DNA of 64,000 nt from an uncultured OCS116 cluster bacterium (GCA_902613795.1 CACMIP010000001.1:230087-294086); one strand, 5' to 3'; shown: positions 51,670 to 61,657, counted from the first letter of the stretch. Notes: a model not told the origin generated them from the letters alone. Translations and numbers: made by a program.

Positions 51670-52266
51670 ATGGCATTTGAGCTACCTGATTTACCTTATT
51701 CACATGACGCGTTAGCGCCATTTATGTCGGCTGAAACATTAGAATTTCACCATGATAAACACCATTTAGCATATGTAACAAACGGTAATAATCTTTTGGC
51801 AGAGTCTGATTTAGCGAATGAGTCACTAGAAAATATTGTTATAAAGTCACATGGTACAAATCCAGGCTTATTTAATAATGCAGCACAACACTACAATCAC
51901 CTCCACTTTTGGAATATGATGACTCCAAATGCATCAGGAAAGATACCATCAAATCTTGAGAAGAAAATAGACGAAGACCTCGGCGGTATTGAGAAATTGA
52001 GATCTGATTTTATAAATGCAGGTGTCACTCAATTTGGATCTGGATGGTGCTGGCTTGAATTGAAAGATGGGAAGTTGAATATCTCAAAAACCCCAAATGG
52101 TGAAAATCCTCTGGTTAATGGAGCGACCCCATTACTTGGTTGTGATGTTTGGGAACACTCATACTATATTGACTACAGAAATGCTCGACCAAAATATTTA
52201 GAAGCATGGTTTGATAATTTGATAAATTGGGAATACGTGAATAGTCTCTTTGAGGCAGCAAGCTAA
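51670..52266 (+). CDS. sodB: Fe/Mn superoxide dismutase
   Basis: FELPDLPYSHDALAPFMSAETLEFHHDKHHLAYV, FGSGWCWLEL, LLGCDVWEHSYYIDYRNARPKYLEAW. Confidence 0.95.
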   Translation: MAFELPDLPYSHDALAPFMSAETLEFHHDKHHLAYVTNGNNLLAESDLANESLENIVIKSHGTNPGLFNNAAQHYNHLHFWNMMTPNASGKIPSNLEKKIDEDLGGIEKLRSDFINAGVTQFGSGWCWLELKDGKLNISKTPNGENPLVNGATPLLGCDVWEHSYYIDYRNARPKYLEAWFDNLINWEYVNSLFEAAS

Positions 52267-52290
52267 CTCACACCATAAATATTTTTTTAT

Positions 52291-52333
52291 GAACCCCCTA
52301 TTTTTTAATAAATAGGGGGTTTTTGTTTTTTTA
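52291..52333 (+). terminator. Rho-independent terminator after sodB
   Basis: ACCCCCTATT-loop-AATAGGGGGT, a 10-bp perfect stem followed by TTTTTGTTTTTTT. Confidence 0.92.
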
Positions 52334-52463
52334 GGAAAAAAAATAAGTCATAAAATACAATGCGTTATGAAGGAAACCCACAGAAAAAATGGCCTCACGG
52401 TTATAATTACTAAAAAAGTATGTTAAGGTATCCCCTCTTAAAAAAGAAAAAATAGGAAGATTT

Positions 52464-53483
52464 ATGAATAAATATATATTACCAATCGTCGTAGTAGTAT
52501 TAATTGCAGGCGGGATTATCCTCAATAATGCACTCAAAGAGGATACAAAACTCGCAGACTGTGGATCTGTTACTATAGCGAATATGAATTGGTCATCAGC
52601 GCAAGCGATTGCCGAAATTGATAAAATAATTCTAACACATGGATATGAATGTGACGTGGAGCTAGTTCCAGGAGATACTGTACCAACATTCACATCAATG
52701 AATGAAAAAGGTGAGCCAGATGTTGCTCCAGAGCTATGGTCGAACTCACTCAGAGCTCCACTTGATGCCGCGAAAGAAGAGGGAAGATTAATTTCAACTG
52801 GAAATGTATTCTCACAAGGCGGTGAAGAGGGCTGGTTCATACCAGAAGCAACACTAGCTGCAAATCCAGACTTAAAAACTTGGGAAGACGTTATCGCAAG
52901 ACCTGATTTATTCCCAAATCCTGAGAACCCTGAAAGAGGTGCATTAATTGGCTGTCCTGCAGGGTGGGCGTGCCAATATATAAACCAGAACCTATATAAA
53001 GCTTATGATATGGAAGCAAAAGGCTGGGATCTGATTGATCCGGGCTCATCAGCTGGATTAGACGCGCTTATTAGTAAAGCCATAAACGACGGAACAAACA
53101 TAGTAACGTATTATTGGGCACCAACAGCTATACTTGGAAAGCTGCCAATGTACATGCTTGAGCCCAATGTAACACATGATAGTGAAGAATGGGCTAGCTG
53201 TACATCTGTTGCAGACTGCGCGGATCCGAAACCAAATGCGTGGGGATTTTCATATGTTGAAACTGTTGTGACAGAAAACTTTTCTAATGAAGCTTCCGTT
53301 GCAATGGACTACATTTCGACAAGAGACTTTGATAGCGCAACAATGAACAGTCTGTTGGCCTGGATGGCAGACAACCAAGCAACTGGTGAAGAAGGAGCAA
53401 TCTATTATCTTCAGAATAACCAAGATGATTGGTCTGATTGGGTTTCTGAAGCAGTTAAGGATAGGGTACTCGAAGCCCTATAA
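52464..53483 (+). CDS. Glycine betaine/proline-type ABC transporter substrate-binding protein (OpuAC/ProX family)
   Basis: SVTIANMNWSSAQAIAEIDKIILTHGYECDVELVPGDTVPTFTSM, PDVAPELWSNSLRAPLDAA, YYWAPTAIL. Confidence 0.88.
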   Translation: MNKYILPIVVVVLIAGGIILNNALKEDTKLADCGSVTIANMNWSSAQAIAEIDKIILTHGYECDVELVPGDTVPTFTSMNEKGEPDVAPELWSNSLRAPLDAAKEEGRLISTGNVFSQGGEEGWFIPEATLAANPDLKTWEDVIARPDLFPNPENPERGALIGCPAGWACQYINQNLYKAYDMEAKGWDLIDPGSSAGLDALISKAINDGTNIVTYYWAPTAILGKLPMYMLEPNVTHDSEEWASCTSVADCADPKPNAWGFSYVETVVTENFSNEASVAMDYISTRDFDSATMNSLLAWMADNQATGEEGAIYYLQNNQDDWSDWVSEAVKDRVLEAL

Positions 53484-53493
53484 TTTCATTATC

Positions 53494-53525
53494 TACCCTA
53501 GGAGAGCAACATCTCTCCTAGGGTA
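53494..53525 (+). promoter_or_regulatory. Intercistronic RNA hairpin between SBP and permease genes
   Basis: TACCCTAGGAGAG-CAACAT-CTCTCCTAGGGTA: 13-bp perfect stem, 6-nt loop, 10 nt after the SBP stop and 14 nt before the permease ATG; no T-tract. Confidence 0.85.
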
Positions 53526-53539
53526 TAGATTTCAAACCC

Positions 53540-54430
53540 ATGTCAATACTTACTGAATTTCCATCAATAGACACAGAGACCCTTCGATCACTCAAAAAAT
53601 CTATTGATGCCGGGTTTAAAAATTTTTCACGCAATTATGGAGATAATATTGAGTCATTCTTTGAACCAGTAAGATTTCTTTTAATTGAGTCAGAACAGTT
53701 TCTTATAAACACCCCTTGGCCAATAATTATGGCAATAATTGCAATTATCGCATGGTCGGGTTCCAAAAATATTAAGATTGTCGTTTCTGTTGTTATGATA
53801 CTTCTTCTTATTGGTTACTTTGATATGTGGGAAAATACCATGAAAACAATATCCATCACTTTCGTGGCTGCACTACTGGCTATTGTTTTCGGAATTCCAA
53901 TTGGAATACTTATGGCAAAATCCAATTTCTTCCAAAGAGTAATGAATCCAGTTTTGGATGTGATGCAAACTATGCCAAGTTTTGTTTATTTGATACCAGT
54001 TGTAATGCTATTAGGTATAGGAAAAATCCCAGGGCTCATCGCCGTTGTTATCTACTCAATTCCACCAATGATCAGGCTCACAAATCTTGGTATCCGGCTA
54101 GTAAATCAGGCTGTCATTGAAGCCGCTGACTCCTATGGTGCTTCAAATACCCAAAAACTCATCTATATCCAAATACCTCTCGCACTGCCTACCATAATGG
54201 CCGGAATAAATCAAACTATCATGCTTGCATTATCGATGGTCGTAATCGCTTCAATGATAGGGGTTACCGGTCTTGGTCAACCAGTTCTAACAGCGATCCA
54301 GAATCAATACTTCACACTTGGCATATTTAATGGATTTGCAATTGTTGGCATTGCGATCGTTTTTGATAGAGTCAGTCAAGCATATGGTAAAAGGATACAA
54401 GAAAGCCATGGCACTATAAATGATAAGTAA
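53540..54430 (+). CDS. proW: Glycine betaine/proline-type ABC transporter permease (ProW)
   Basis: KTISITFVAALLAIVFGIPIGILMAKS, VLDVMQTMPSFVYLIPVVMLLGIGKIPGLIAVVIYSIPPMIRLTNLGIR, EAADSYGAS. Confidence 0.92.
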   Translation: MSILTEFPSIDTETLRSLKKSIDAGFKNFSRNYGDNIESFFEPVRFLLIESEQFLINTPWPIIMAIIAIIAWSGSKNIKIVVSVVMILLLIGYFDMWENTMKTISITFVAALLAIVFGIPIGILMAKSNFFQRVMNPVLDVMQTMPSFVYLIPVVMLLGIGKIPGLIAVVIYSIPPMIRLTNLGIRLVNQAVIEAADSYGASNTQKLIYIQIPLALPTIMAGINQTIMLALSMVVIASMIGVTGLGQPVLTAIQNQYFTLGIFNGFAIVGIAIVFDRVSQAYGKRIQESHGTINDK

Positions 54431-55457
54431 GCCATATATTAAACTTAAGAATGTCTCTAAGGTATTTGGACAAAACCCGGATACAGTCATAGATTTAGTT
54501 CAGAATAATATTGATAAAACTGAACTTCAAAATGATTATAATCATGTTATTGGCTTACAGAATATAAATATAGATATCCCTAAAAATAAAATCCAAGTCT
54601 TTATGGGTCTCTCTGGTTCTGGAAAATCCACTTTGATCAGGCACCTCAACCAACTAATAAGACCGACATCGGGAGAGATAGTTGTAAATAATGTTAATGT
54701 TACTGAATTGAATAAAAAAGATTTAATCAATTTCAGGCGTGAGAATTTTGCAATGGTCTTTCAGAAGTTTGCACTTTTACCTCATCGAACTGTTCTATCG
54801 AATACATATTTTGGTCTTCAAATTAGAGGTGTAAAGAGCCCAGAATTAGAAAATACTGCAAAATATTGGATTGATAAAGTTGGGCTTGATGGGTTTGAAA
54901 ATTATCACCCAAATCAACTTTCAGGGGGTATGCAACAACGAGTTGGTATTGCACGTGCATTGGCAAACGATGCACCCATATTATTGATGGATGAACCATT
55001 TTCAGCGCTAGACCCTCTTATCAGAATTGAAATGCAAGATATGCTTATTACACTTCAAAAAGAACTCAAGAAAACCATCATCTTTATAACACATGATTTA
55101 GATGAAGCGCTAAAGTTGGGAGATAATATTGCAATATTAAGAGATGGAAAGATAATACAATCAGGCACCGGTCAGGATATTATTTTAAATCCTTATGACT
55201 CTTATATATCAAATTTTACAGCCCAAGTGAATAGAGGCAAAGTAATCGAATGCGAAAAAGTTATGAAAAAGCTCTCGAAAGATGCGTTTTCAAAAGTGAC
55301 CATCACAAAAGAAACAAAGCTTGAAGAAGCTGCGCGAATCATGATTTCAAATAATATTAATGAGGTTGATGTCTTAAATTCAAAGAAGAAGTATATTGGT
55401 ACAGTATATTTGAATGACGTAATGGCCTCAATTATAAATCCTATTGATGAGCCGTAG
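54420..55457 (+). CDS. proV: Glycine betaine/proline-type ABC transporter ATP-binding protein (ProV)
   Basis: FMGLSGSGKSTLIRHLNQLIRPTSGEI, LSGGMQQRVGIARALA, LLMDEPFSALDPLIR, C-terminal CBS-like region. Confidence 0.93.
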   Translation: MISKPYIKLKNVSKVFGQNPDTVIDLVQNNIDKTELQNDYNHVIGLQNINIDIPKNKIQVFMGLSGSGKSTLIRHLNQLIRPTSGEIVVNNVNVTELNKKDLINFRRENFAMVFQKFALLPHRTVLSNTYFGLQIRGVKSPELENTAKYWIDKVGLDGFENYHPNQLSGGMQQRVGIARALANDAPILLMDEPFSALDPLIRIEMQDMLITLQKELKKTIIFITHDLDEALKLGDNIAILRDGKIIQSGTGQDIILNPYDSYISNFTAQVNRGKVIECEKVMKKLSKDAFSKVTITKETKLEEAARIMISNNINEVDVLNSKKKYIGTVYLNDVMASIINPIDEP

Positions 55458-55504
55458 AATATAAGATAGCTTGATCATGTTAGATAACTAATCATCAATG
55501 CTTC

Positions 55505-56731
55505 ATGAAACAATCTGTTCTAATAATTACAATATTCATACTTGGATATCTACTTGCTATAATATTTCGGTCAATTAATGGGATACTTGCTCCAAATTTA
55601 ATTGCTGATATTAATCTTACAGCTTCCTCATTAGGTTTTCTGACATCAACATTGTTAATAGCGCATGCACTCGCACAGATACCCCTTGGCGTTTATTTAG
55701 ATAGTCATGGACCAAAAAAAGTCCAAATAACCCTTCTCCTGCTTGCCGCGGTTGGTTGTGTTATTTTTGCGTTGAGCTCAAATATTTATGTAATGACATT
55801 CGCCAGATTAATGATCGGAGTTGGATTTTCTGGGGCTTTAATGAGTGGCTTCCGTGCCGTTAGCATGTATTTAAAACCAGAGAATGCAGCACTTGGAAAT
55901 GGAATAATCATGAGCGCAGGACAAGTAGGGTTACTCGTCACAAGCTGGCCCACTGAATACTTACTTAATTTCTTTACGTGGAGAGGAACCTATGGAGTGT
56001 TCATTATTCTCATTTTTATTGTTGTTTTTTTGACATACATCCTAATTCCAAAGCAAGGATATACAGATAACTCAAAACCTGTAATTGATAGGTTGAGGGA
56101 TCTAAAAATAGTTTTACGCGATCCATCAATATGGCGATTAGGCCCGCTTGTTTGGATTACAGGCGGTTCACATATTGCCTTGTTAACATTATGGGCGGGT
56201 CCATGGTTTAGTAATGTGGCATCATATAGTCGGGATGATGTTGCAACTGGATTAACCATAAATGCAACAGCTGCGATATCTGGTATTTTCTTGAGCGGTT
56301 TAACTGCCAAAATCCTCAATAGATTTCATATTGGAATTCTAAAAATTCTTACAATAATTTTAATTATTCATATATTTTCTCTAATACCTATTATCTTTTT
56401 TTCTCCAAATATAGGCGCCTATTTTTGGATTATATTTGCTATGACTGGCCAAGGAGGTATTTTATCTTATCCGTGGGTAACAGCGAAATTTGGAATGTCT
56501 TTGTCATCCCGTGCGAATACTATTGTCAACCTTGGTACTTTTGTAATTGCTTTTTTTATTCAATGGCTTGTGGGCGTTGTAATAGATTTATTCCCACTTA
56601 TTGATGGAATAACATATAACCCAATGGCATATAATGTAAGTTTTATGATAATATTAGCTATACAAATTATGGTATTATTTTGGTATTTCAGTGGTCTCAG
56701 GTACCTTAAATTAGAAAATGGAAGGACGTAA
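55505..56731 (+). CDS. MFS transporter
   Basis: 12-TM pattern; LGVYLDSHGPKKVQITLL (motif A-like), ARLMIGVGFSGALMSGFRAV. Confidence 0.85.
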   Translation: MKQSVLIITIFILGYLLAIIFRSINGILAPNLIADINLTASSLGFLTSTLLIAHALAQIPLGVYLDSHGPKKVQITLLLLAAVGCVIFALSSNIYVMTFARLMIGVGFSGALMSGFRAVSMYLKPENAALGNGIIMSAGQVGLLVTSWPTEYLLNFFTWRGTYGVFIILIFIVVFLTYILIPKQGYTDNSKPVIDRLRDLKIVLRDPSIWRLGPLVWITGGSHIALLTLWAGPWFSNVASYSRDDVATGLTINATAAISGIFLSGLTAKILNRFHIGILKILTIILIIHIFSLIPIIFFSPNIGAYFWIIFAMTGQGGILSYPWVTAKFGMSLSSRANTIVNLGTFVIAFFIQWLVGVVIDLFPLIDGITYNPMAYNVSFMIILAIQIMVLFWYFSGLRYLKLENGRT

Positions 56732-56735
56732 AATT

Positions 56736-57977
56736 ATGAAAGTAGAAATCATATGTACTGGCGATGAGGTACTTAGTGGGAAAATCATTAATTCTAATTT
56801 TGCACATATGAGTGGAAAGCTAGAAGAGGCTGGGCTCAATGTTATATGGGGAACTACTGTTGGAGATAACAAGGAAGACCTACTAAAGTCCTTTCACTTA
56901 GCATCAGAAAGAGCCGATGCTGTTATCGTTAATGGTGGTCTCGGACCAACCGTTGATGACCTATCGCAAGAAGTTGCAGCTATCGCTTCGGGTAATGAGC
57001 TTGAGCTTAGACAAGAATGGCTGGAAATTATGGAAAAGTTTTTCATAAAACGAGGTCGAGTAATGACTGAGAATAACAAAAAACAAGCAATGCTACCTAA
57101 AACTTCTGAATTAATTAATAACCCAATTGGTACTGCGTGTGGCTTTGCAGTAAATATTAAAAAGGCCCGTTTTTTCTTCACCCCAGGTGTTCCAAGAGAG
57201 CTTTTTCTAATGCTACAAGATGAGATTATCCCAAGGTTATTGGAATTATCGGGTGAAAATATAGTAACGAAGCTCAAAACATTCCATTCATACGGAATTG
57301 GAGAGTCGAGAGCAGATACGCTTTTGAAAAATGTCGTTGATTTATCACCTGACAAAATTGTAAAACTAGGTTTTCAAGCGCATTTCCCGCAGCTTGAAAC
57401 AAAGCTATCAATCAGGGCAAGCTCCTTGAGTGAAATAAAGAAAAACCTCAAACCTGTTGAAGATAAAGTAAGAGAGACTCTTGGTAATTATATATTTGCA
57501 GAAGACAAAAATACTCTTGAGGGATCAATCTTTGAATTACTGAAAAAATATAATAATACAATGTCCATCTGTGAATATCTTACATTGGGTAATATAAGTA
57601 AGAGAATTTCAACAATTGATAAGAAGGGTGATCATCTAAAATTTTCTGTTAGCTCAAATAATTTGGACGCTCTCGCAGATAAATTGAAGCTGTCAAAAAA
57701 TAAACTATCAATTGAACTCAATGAGGAGATTGCAACAAAAGTTAGAGAGCTTTATATGACTGACCTCTCCCTCTCTGTTATGATAAATTACCAAGAGGAA
57801 AACGAAGCTGATACATATATTACAATGTCTTCAGAGAATGATATGAAATCTAGAGTAGGTAAATTTATCGGTGACGAGCACAGAATTACACTCGGCAGTG
57901 TGGAAATGGCTTTGGACTGTGTGAGAAGATATTTTGCTAATTTACCGTTTGATGAGAAATCAGATTTTGAGAGATAG
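56736..57977 (+). CDS. CinA-like protein (MoaB/Mog-like N-terminal domain, divergent C-terminal domain)
   Basis: VEIICTGDEVLSGKIINSNFAHMSGKLEEAGLNVIWGTTVGDN, VNGGLGPTVDDLSQEVAA, NPIGTACGFAV, FFTPGVPRELFLML. Confidence 0.88.
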   Translation: MKVEIICTGDEVLSGKIINSNFAHMSGKLEEAGLNVIWGTTVGDNKEDLLKSFHLASERADAVIVNGGLGPTVDDLSQEVAAIASGNELELRQEWLEIMEKFFIKRGRVMTENNKKQAMLPKTSELINNPIGTACGFAVNIKKARFFFTPGVPRELFLMLQDEIIPRLLELSGENIVTKLKTFHSYGIGESRADTLLKNVVDLSPDKIVKLGFQAHFPQLETKLSIRASSLSEIKKNLKPVEDKVRETLGNYIFAEDKNTLEGSIFELLKKYNNTMSICEYLTLGNISKRISTIDKKGDHLKFSVSSNNLDALADKLKLSKNKLSIELNEEIATKVRELYMTDLSLSVMINYQEENEADTYITMSSENDMKSRVGKFIGDEHRITLGSVEMALDCVRRYFANLPFDEKSDFER

Positions 57978-59012
57978 CTAGCCTTTAATAAGTTCTTCTA
58001 ATTTTTTGAATAAAATATTTATGTTTGATGGATCCAAATCTATCTTACCGCTGTGTGTCATTTTCGCTATTTCCACAACAGCATCATTATACGGTGTTGA
58101 AATCCCAAGTTTGCGCCCCTCTCTTGAAACTCTACCGTTGATAAACTCAATCTCACTTCGCCGTCCTTTTACATGATCTTGAGCTGCGTGTGTCCTTGCA
58201 TTAGGGCCCACATCTTTAACCATTTTTTTCATAACAAGTTCAGCTGCATCTTCACCAGCATTCCCAATATCCTCGTTTGTCAGACCAAAAAGTGGTTCAA
58301 TCATATAACCCAGAGCTTTTCCAACTTTGAAGGACTCTCTTCCAACCCCAACAGAAAAATCAAACATACCGGGCAACTTTACCGCTTCCCAATTTTTCAA
58401 ATTCAAGGATGAAAATGGGCATGTCATTGAATTCGCAATTAACTTTGTCCATTTAGCCCCATAAATATTGTCAGTTAAATCACATTTTCCAACATTTAAC
58501 ATGATCTTCTGAACCTCTTTTAGTCTTGAAGTAATCTCACCGCTTAATTCTCCAACTGCAAACCAAGTCCCGGATGGAACTGTATTTCTCTGCACAAATC
58601 CAGGGTTGAATATTTCACAACTTAACTCAACGACAGCACCAATCACATTTTCTCTACCAACCATATCCGCATTTAAATCGTCATTATATGCATTTTGTAA
58701 GCCAACAAAAACACCTTTATCTTTTAAATATACTGAAGCAAATTTTGACACCCATTGAGTGTCATAGGCCTTAACAGCCATTAATATAAGATCAAATTGG
58801 GGCTGTAACTTTGCTAAATCACTCATATGATATGCAGAGACCTTTGTATTTTTTTCCCCCTCTTTGGTAGTTACAGTAAGGCCATCTCGTCTGATTTTAT
58901 TAATATGATCTGCCCATTGATCAACTAATATAATATCTAATCCAGCATCAGTAAGCGACGCCGAAACACAAGAGCCAATAGCCCCTCCACCTAATACACA
59001 TATTTTTTTCAT
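57978..59012 (-). CDS. Ketopantoate reductase (PanE/ApbA) family oxidoreductase; possibly an oxalyl-CoA reductase by context
   Basis: ICVLGGGAIGSCVSASLTDAGLDIILVDQ, AKWTKLIANSMTCPFSSL, GRRSEIEFINGRVSREGRKLGISTPYNDAVVEIAK. Last gene of a five-gene operon. Confidence 0.85.
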   Translation of the reverse strand: MKKICVLGGGAIGSCVSASLTDAGLDIILVDQWADHINKIRRDGLTVTTKEGEKNTKVSAYHMSDLAKLQPQFDLILMAVKAYDTQWVSKFASVYLKDKGVFVGLQNAYNDDLNADMVGRENVIGAVVELSCEIFNPGFVQRNTVPSGTWFAVGELSGEITSRLKEVQKIMLNVGKCDLTDNIYGAKWTKLIANSMTCPFSSLNLKNWEAVKLPGMFDFSVGVGRESFKVGKALGYMIEPLFGLTNEDIGNAGEDAAELVMKKMVKDVGPNARTHAAQDHVKGRRSEIEFINGRVSREGRKLGISTPYNDAVVEIAKMTHSGKIDLDPSNINILFKKLEELIKG

Positions 59013-59029
59013 ATTTTTTATCCTACTAT

Positions 59030-60706
59030 CTAGAACAGGCCTTCAATATTACCGCCCCTATCTAAATAAATATTCTCTGCAGCTGGCTTTCGCGGCAATC
59101 CGGGCATTGTCATAATATCACCAGATATTGCAACGATAAACCCTGCTCCGGCTGATAGCCTGAGCTCTCTGATTTCAATATCATGATCTACAGGCGCGTT
59201 TTTCAAAGTTGAATCTGTTGAAAATGAATATTGCGTCTTCGCCATGCAGATTGGTAGTTTACTAAAACCATTCTTTTCCAAATCACTAATTTGAGTTTTA
59301 ACTTTTTTAGTTAAAATAACATCCTTAGCACGATAGATTTCCTTAGCAATTTTAGTTATTTTATGCTCAATTCCCTCCTCAAGCTCATACAAATGTTTAA
59401 AATCTTGATCAGCATTTCCACACAAATCTATTACTTCTTTTGCAAGGTCAGTAATTCCACTTCCGCCCTCAGCCCAATGATTCGATAAAATCACTTTACT
59501 CTTAATGCCACTCTTATCTATTGCTTCAATTAGAGTGCTTATCTCACTGTCAGTGTCATTAATAAATCTATTTATGCATACGACGGTCGGTACACCAAAT
59601 TTTGATATATTTTCCAAATGTCTTATCAAGTTCGCAGAACCGGCATTGACTGCGTCATTATTCTCTTCTTTCAATTGATCGATCTTAACACCCCCATGCA
59701 TTTTTAGGGCTCTCACTGTCGCAACTACAACTGCAACGGACGGTTTTTCATCAAGATAGCGACACTTAATATCAAAGAACTTTTCAGCACCTAAGTCAGC
59801 ACCAAAACCGGCTTCCGTAATCACAAAATCAGATAATTTTAAAGCTAAGTTTGTCGATATGATTGAATTACACCCATGCGCTATATTTGCAAAAGGCCCT
59901 CCATGTACAAATGCTGGATTGTTTTCCAGAGTCTGCACAAGGTTAGGCTTTAGCGCATCTTTCAATAATACAGCCATTGCTTGATTTGCACCAATTTGCT
60001 TTGCTGTTATCGGTTCTTTATCTCTTGTGTATGCAACAACAATCTTACCGAGCCTTTCTGTGAGCTCTTTTAAGCTACTTGAAAGACAAAATATTGCCAT
60101 AACCTCGGACGCAACTGTAATATCAAATCCATCAGATCTCGGGTAGCCATTAGAGATACCACCAAGAGAGGTAACTATTTCTCTGAGCGACCTCTCATTC
60201 ATATCAAGTGCTCTACGGATTGCTATTCTTCGAGTATCGATGTTGAGTGCGTTACCCCAATAGATATGATTATCAACCATTGCGCAAAGCAGATTATGCG
60301 CAATTCCGATGGCGTGAAAGTCTCCTGTAAAGTGAAGGTTTATATCTTCCATAGGGATAACTTGTGAATAACCACCTCCTGCTGCGCCACCTTTCATTCC
60401 AAAGCAAGGTCCAAGTGATGGTTCACGAATACAAATTGTTGCTTTTTTTCCAAGCTTATTGAGACCATCACCCAGCCCAACTGTCGTTGTTGTTTTTCCT
60501 TCTCCAGCAGGTGTTGGCGTGATAGCAGTTACTAGTATCAGTTTCCCGTTTTTCTTACTTTTTAAATTATTAATGAAGTCAAATGAGACTTTTGCCTTTA
60601 GCCCACCATATGTTTCAATATCATTTTCACCTAATCCAAGCTTTTCTGCTATTTTATTAATATTTTGCGGTTTGGCGGCCCTTGCAATTTCTATATCCGT
60701 TGTCAT
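59030..60706 (-). CDS. fhs: Formate-tetrahydrofolate ligase
   Basis: [87 protein letters not shown]. Confidence 0.97.
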   Translation of the reverse strand: MTTDIEIARAAKPQNINKIAEKLGLGENDIETYGGLKAKVSFDFINNLKSKKNGKLILVTAITPTPAGEGKTTTTVGLGDGLNKLGKKATICIREPSLGPCFGMKGGAAGGGYSQVIPMEDINLHFTGDFHAIGIAHNLLCAMVDNHIYWGNALNIDTRRIAIRRALDMNERSLREIVTSLGGISNGYPRSDGFDITVASEVMAIFCLSSSLKELTERLGKIVVAYTRDKEPITAKQIGANQAMAVLLKDALKPNLVQTLENNPAFVHGGPFANIAHGCNSIISTNLALKLSDFVITEAGFGADLGAEKFFDIKCRYLDEKPSVAVVVATVRALKMHGGVKIDQLKEENNDAVNAGSANLIRHLENISKFGVPTVVCINRFINDTDSEISTLIEAIDKSGIKSKVILSNHWAEGGSGITDLAKEVIDLCGNADQDFKHLYELEEGIEHKITKIAKEIYRAKDVILTKKVKTQISDLEKNGFSKLPICMAKTQYSFSTDSTLKNAPVDHDIEIRELRLSAGAGFIVAISGDIMTMPGLPRKPAAENIYLDRGGNIEGLF

Positions 60707-60739
60707 AATTGTATTCTCTTTTTTTATTTATATTTATTT

Positions 60740-61657
60740 TTAATTTCCCAGAATATCACCAGACTTCATATTACTAATTTCTGCGTATTCTATTGCACTC
60801 ATTTTTTTTCCATTATGTCGAAATTTTTGAATGGATATTGTACCATGCCCTGTACTTATTTGTATGCCAACTTCTTTATCAATATTACAGATATAACCGG
60901 GTATGTTTTGATGGTCATTAATTATTTTTACATCATATAACATAATTTCATTACCGTTATGTAGAGTCCAAGCACCCGGCTGAGGGTCACTTGCCCGAAT
61001 GAGAGCGTGAATTTCATTTGCATGCTTTGACCAGTCGATTTTTGATTGCTCTCTACCAAACCAGCTTTCATATGAGCCTTCATCAAGATTTTGATCAATT
61101 TTTGGTGCATTGCCGCTTTTAATTAATTGAATTGACTCTTCAATTGAGTCAACACCCATGGGAAATAATTTATTAAAATATAAAGCGCCAAGAGTTTCAT
61201 TTTCATCAATGGTGCATTCTTTTTGTAATAATATAGGTCCTGTATCGAGGCCATCATCAGGCCAAAATATAGTTATCCCTGTTTTTTTTGATCCTATTGA
61301 TATAGGCCAATTTATTGACGAGGGACCTCGGTGCATGGGTAACAATGATGGGTGATATTGAATAGACCCCTTCCGAGGTAAGTTTAGAATTGCACTGGGT
61401 ACAATCAGCGTCACGTATGCCATGACGCATAAATCTGCATCAAAAGATTCCATTAATTCATATGCTTCATCTGTTTTCCAGCTTGCTGGTTGATGAACTG
61501 GAATATTATTTGCATTTGCAGCTTCAACTAACGGATCAAGATTTCCATTTTTTTTATTGGGAGCGGCACAAACCGATACAATATCCTCATTATTTGATAA
61601 AAGTCTCTCCAATACTGCACTTCCGAATGCCTGCTGCCCGTGTACTACAATTCGCAT
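60740..61657 (-). CDS. Formyltransferase-fold protein resembling the N-terminal 10-formyl-THF hydrolase domain of 10-formyltetrahydrofolate dehydrogenase
   Basis: GQQAFGSAVLERL, GSIQYHPSLLPMHRGPSSINWPISIGSKKTGITIFWPDDGLDTGPILLQKEC. This resembles the ALDH1L1 N-terminal domain, by memory, more than Fmt. Confidence 0.82.
   Translation of the reverse strand: MRIVVHGQQAFGSAVLERLLSNNEDIVSVCAAPNKKNGNLDPLVEAANANNIPVHQPASWKTDEAYELMESFDADLCVMAYVTLIVPSAILNLPRKGSIQYHPSLLPMHRGPSSINWPISIGSKKTGITIFWPDDGLDTGPILLQKECTIDENETLGALYFNKLFPMGVDSIEESIQLIKSGNAPKIDQNLDEGSYESWFGREQSKIDWSKHANEIHALIRASDPQPGAWTLHNGNEIMLYDVKIINDHQNIPGYICNIDKEVGIQISTGHGTISIQKFRHNGKKMSAIEYAEISNMKSGDILGN

Noticed and set aside
52350-52463. 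Possible riboswitch in the leader of the betaine-type ABC operon
   Set aside because: Short leader without recognisable aptamer core; a covariance-model scan would be needed to revive the idea.
52331-52840. 169-aa antisense ORF opposite the ProX-type gene
   Set aside because: Low-complexity Ser/Pro-rich translation, fully antisense to a confident CDS, no domain signal; a by-product of codon composition.
56894-57355. 153-aa antisense ORF opposite the cinA-like gene
   Set aside because: No recognisable motif and the + strand clearly encodes a conserved MoaB-like domain.
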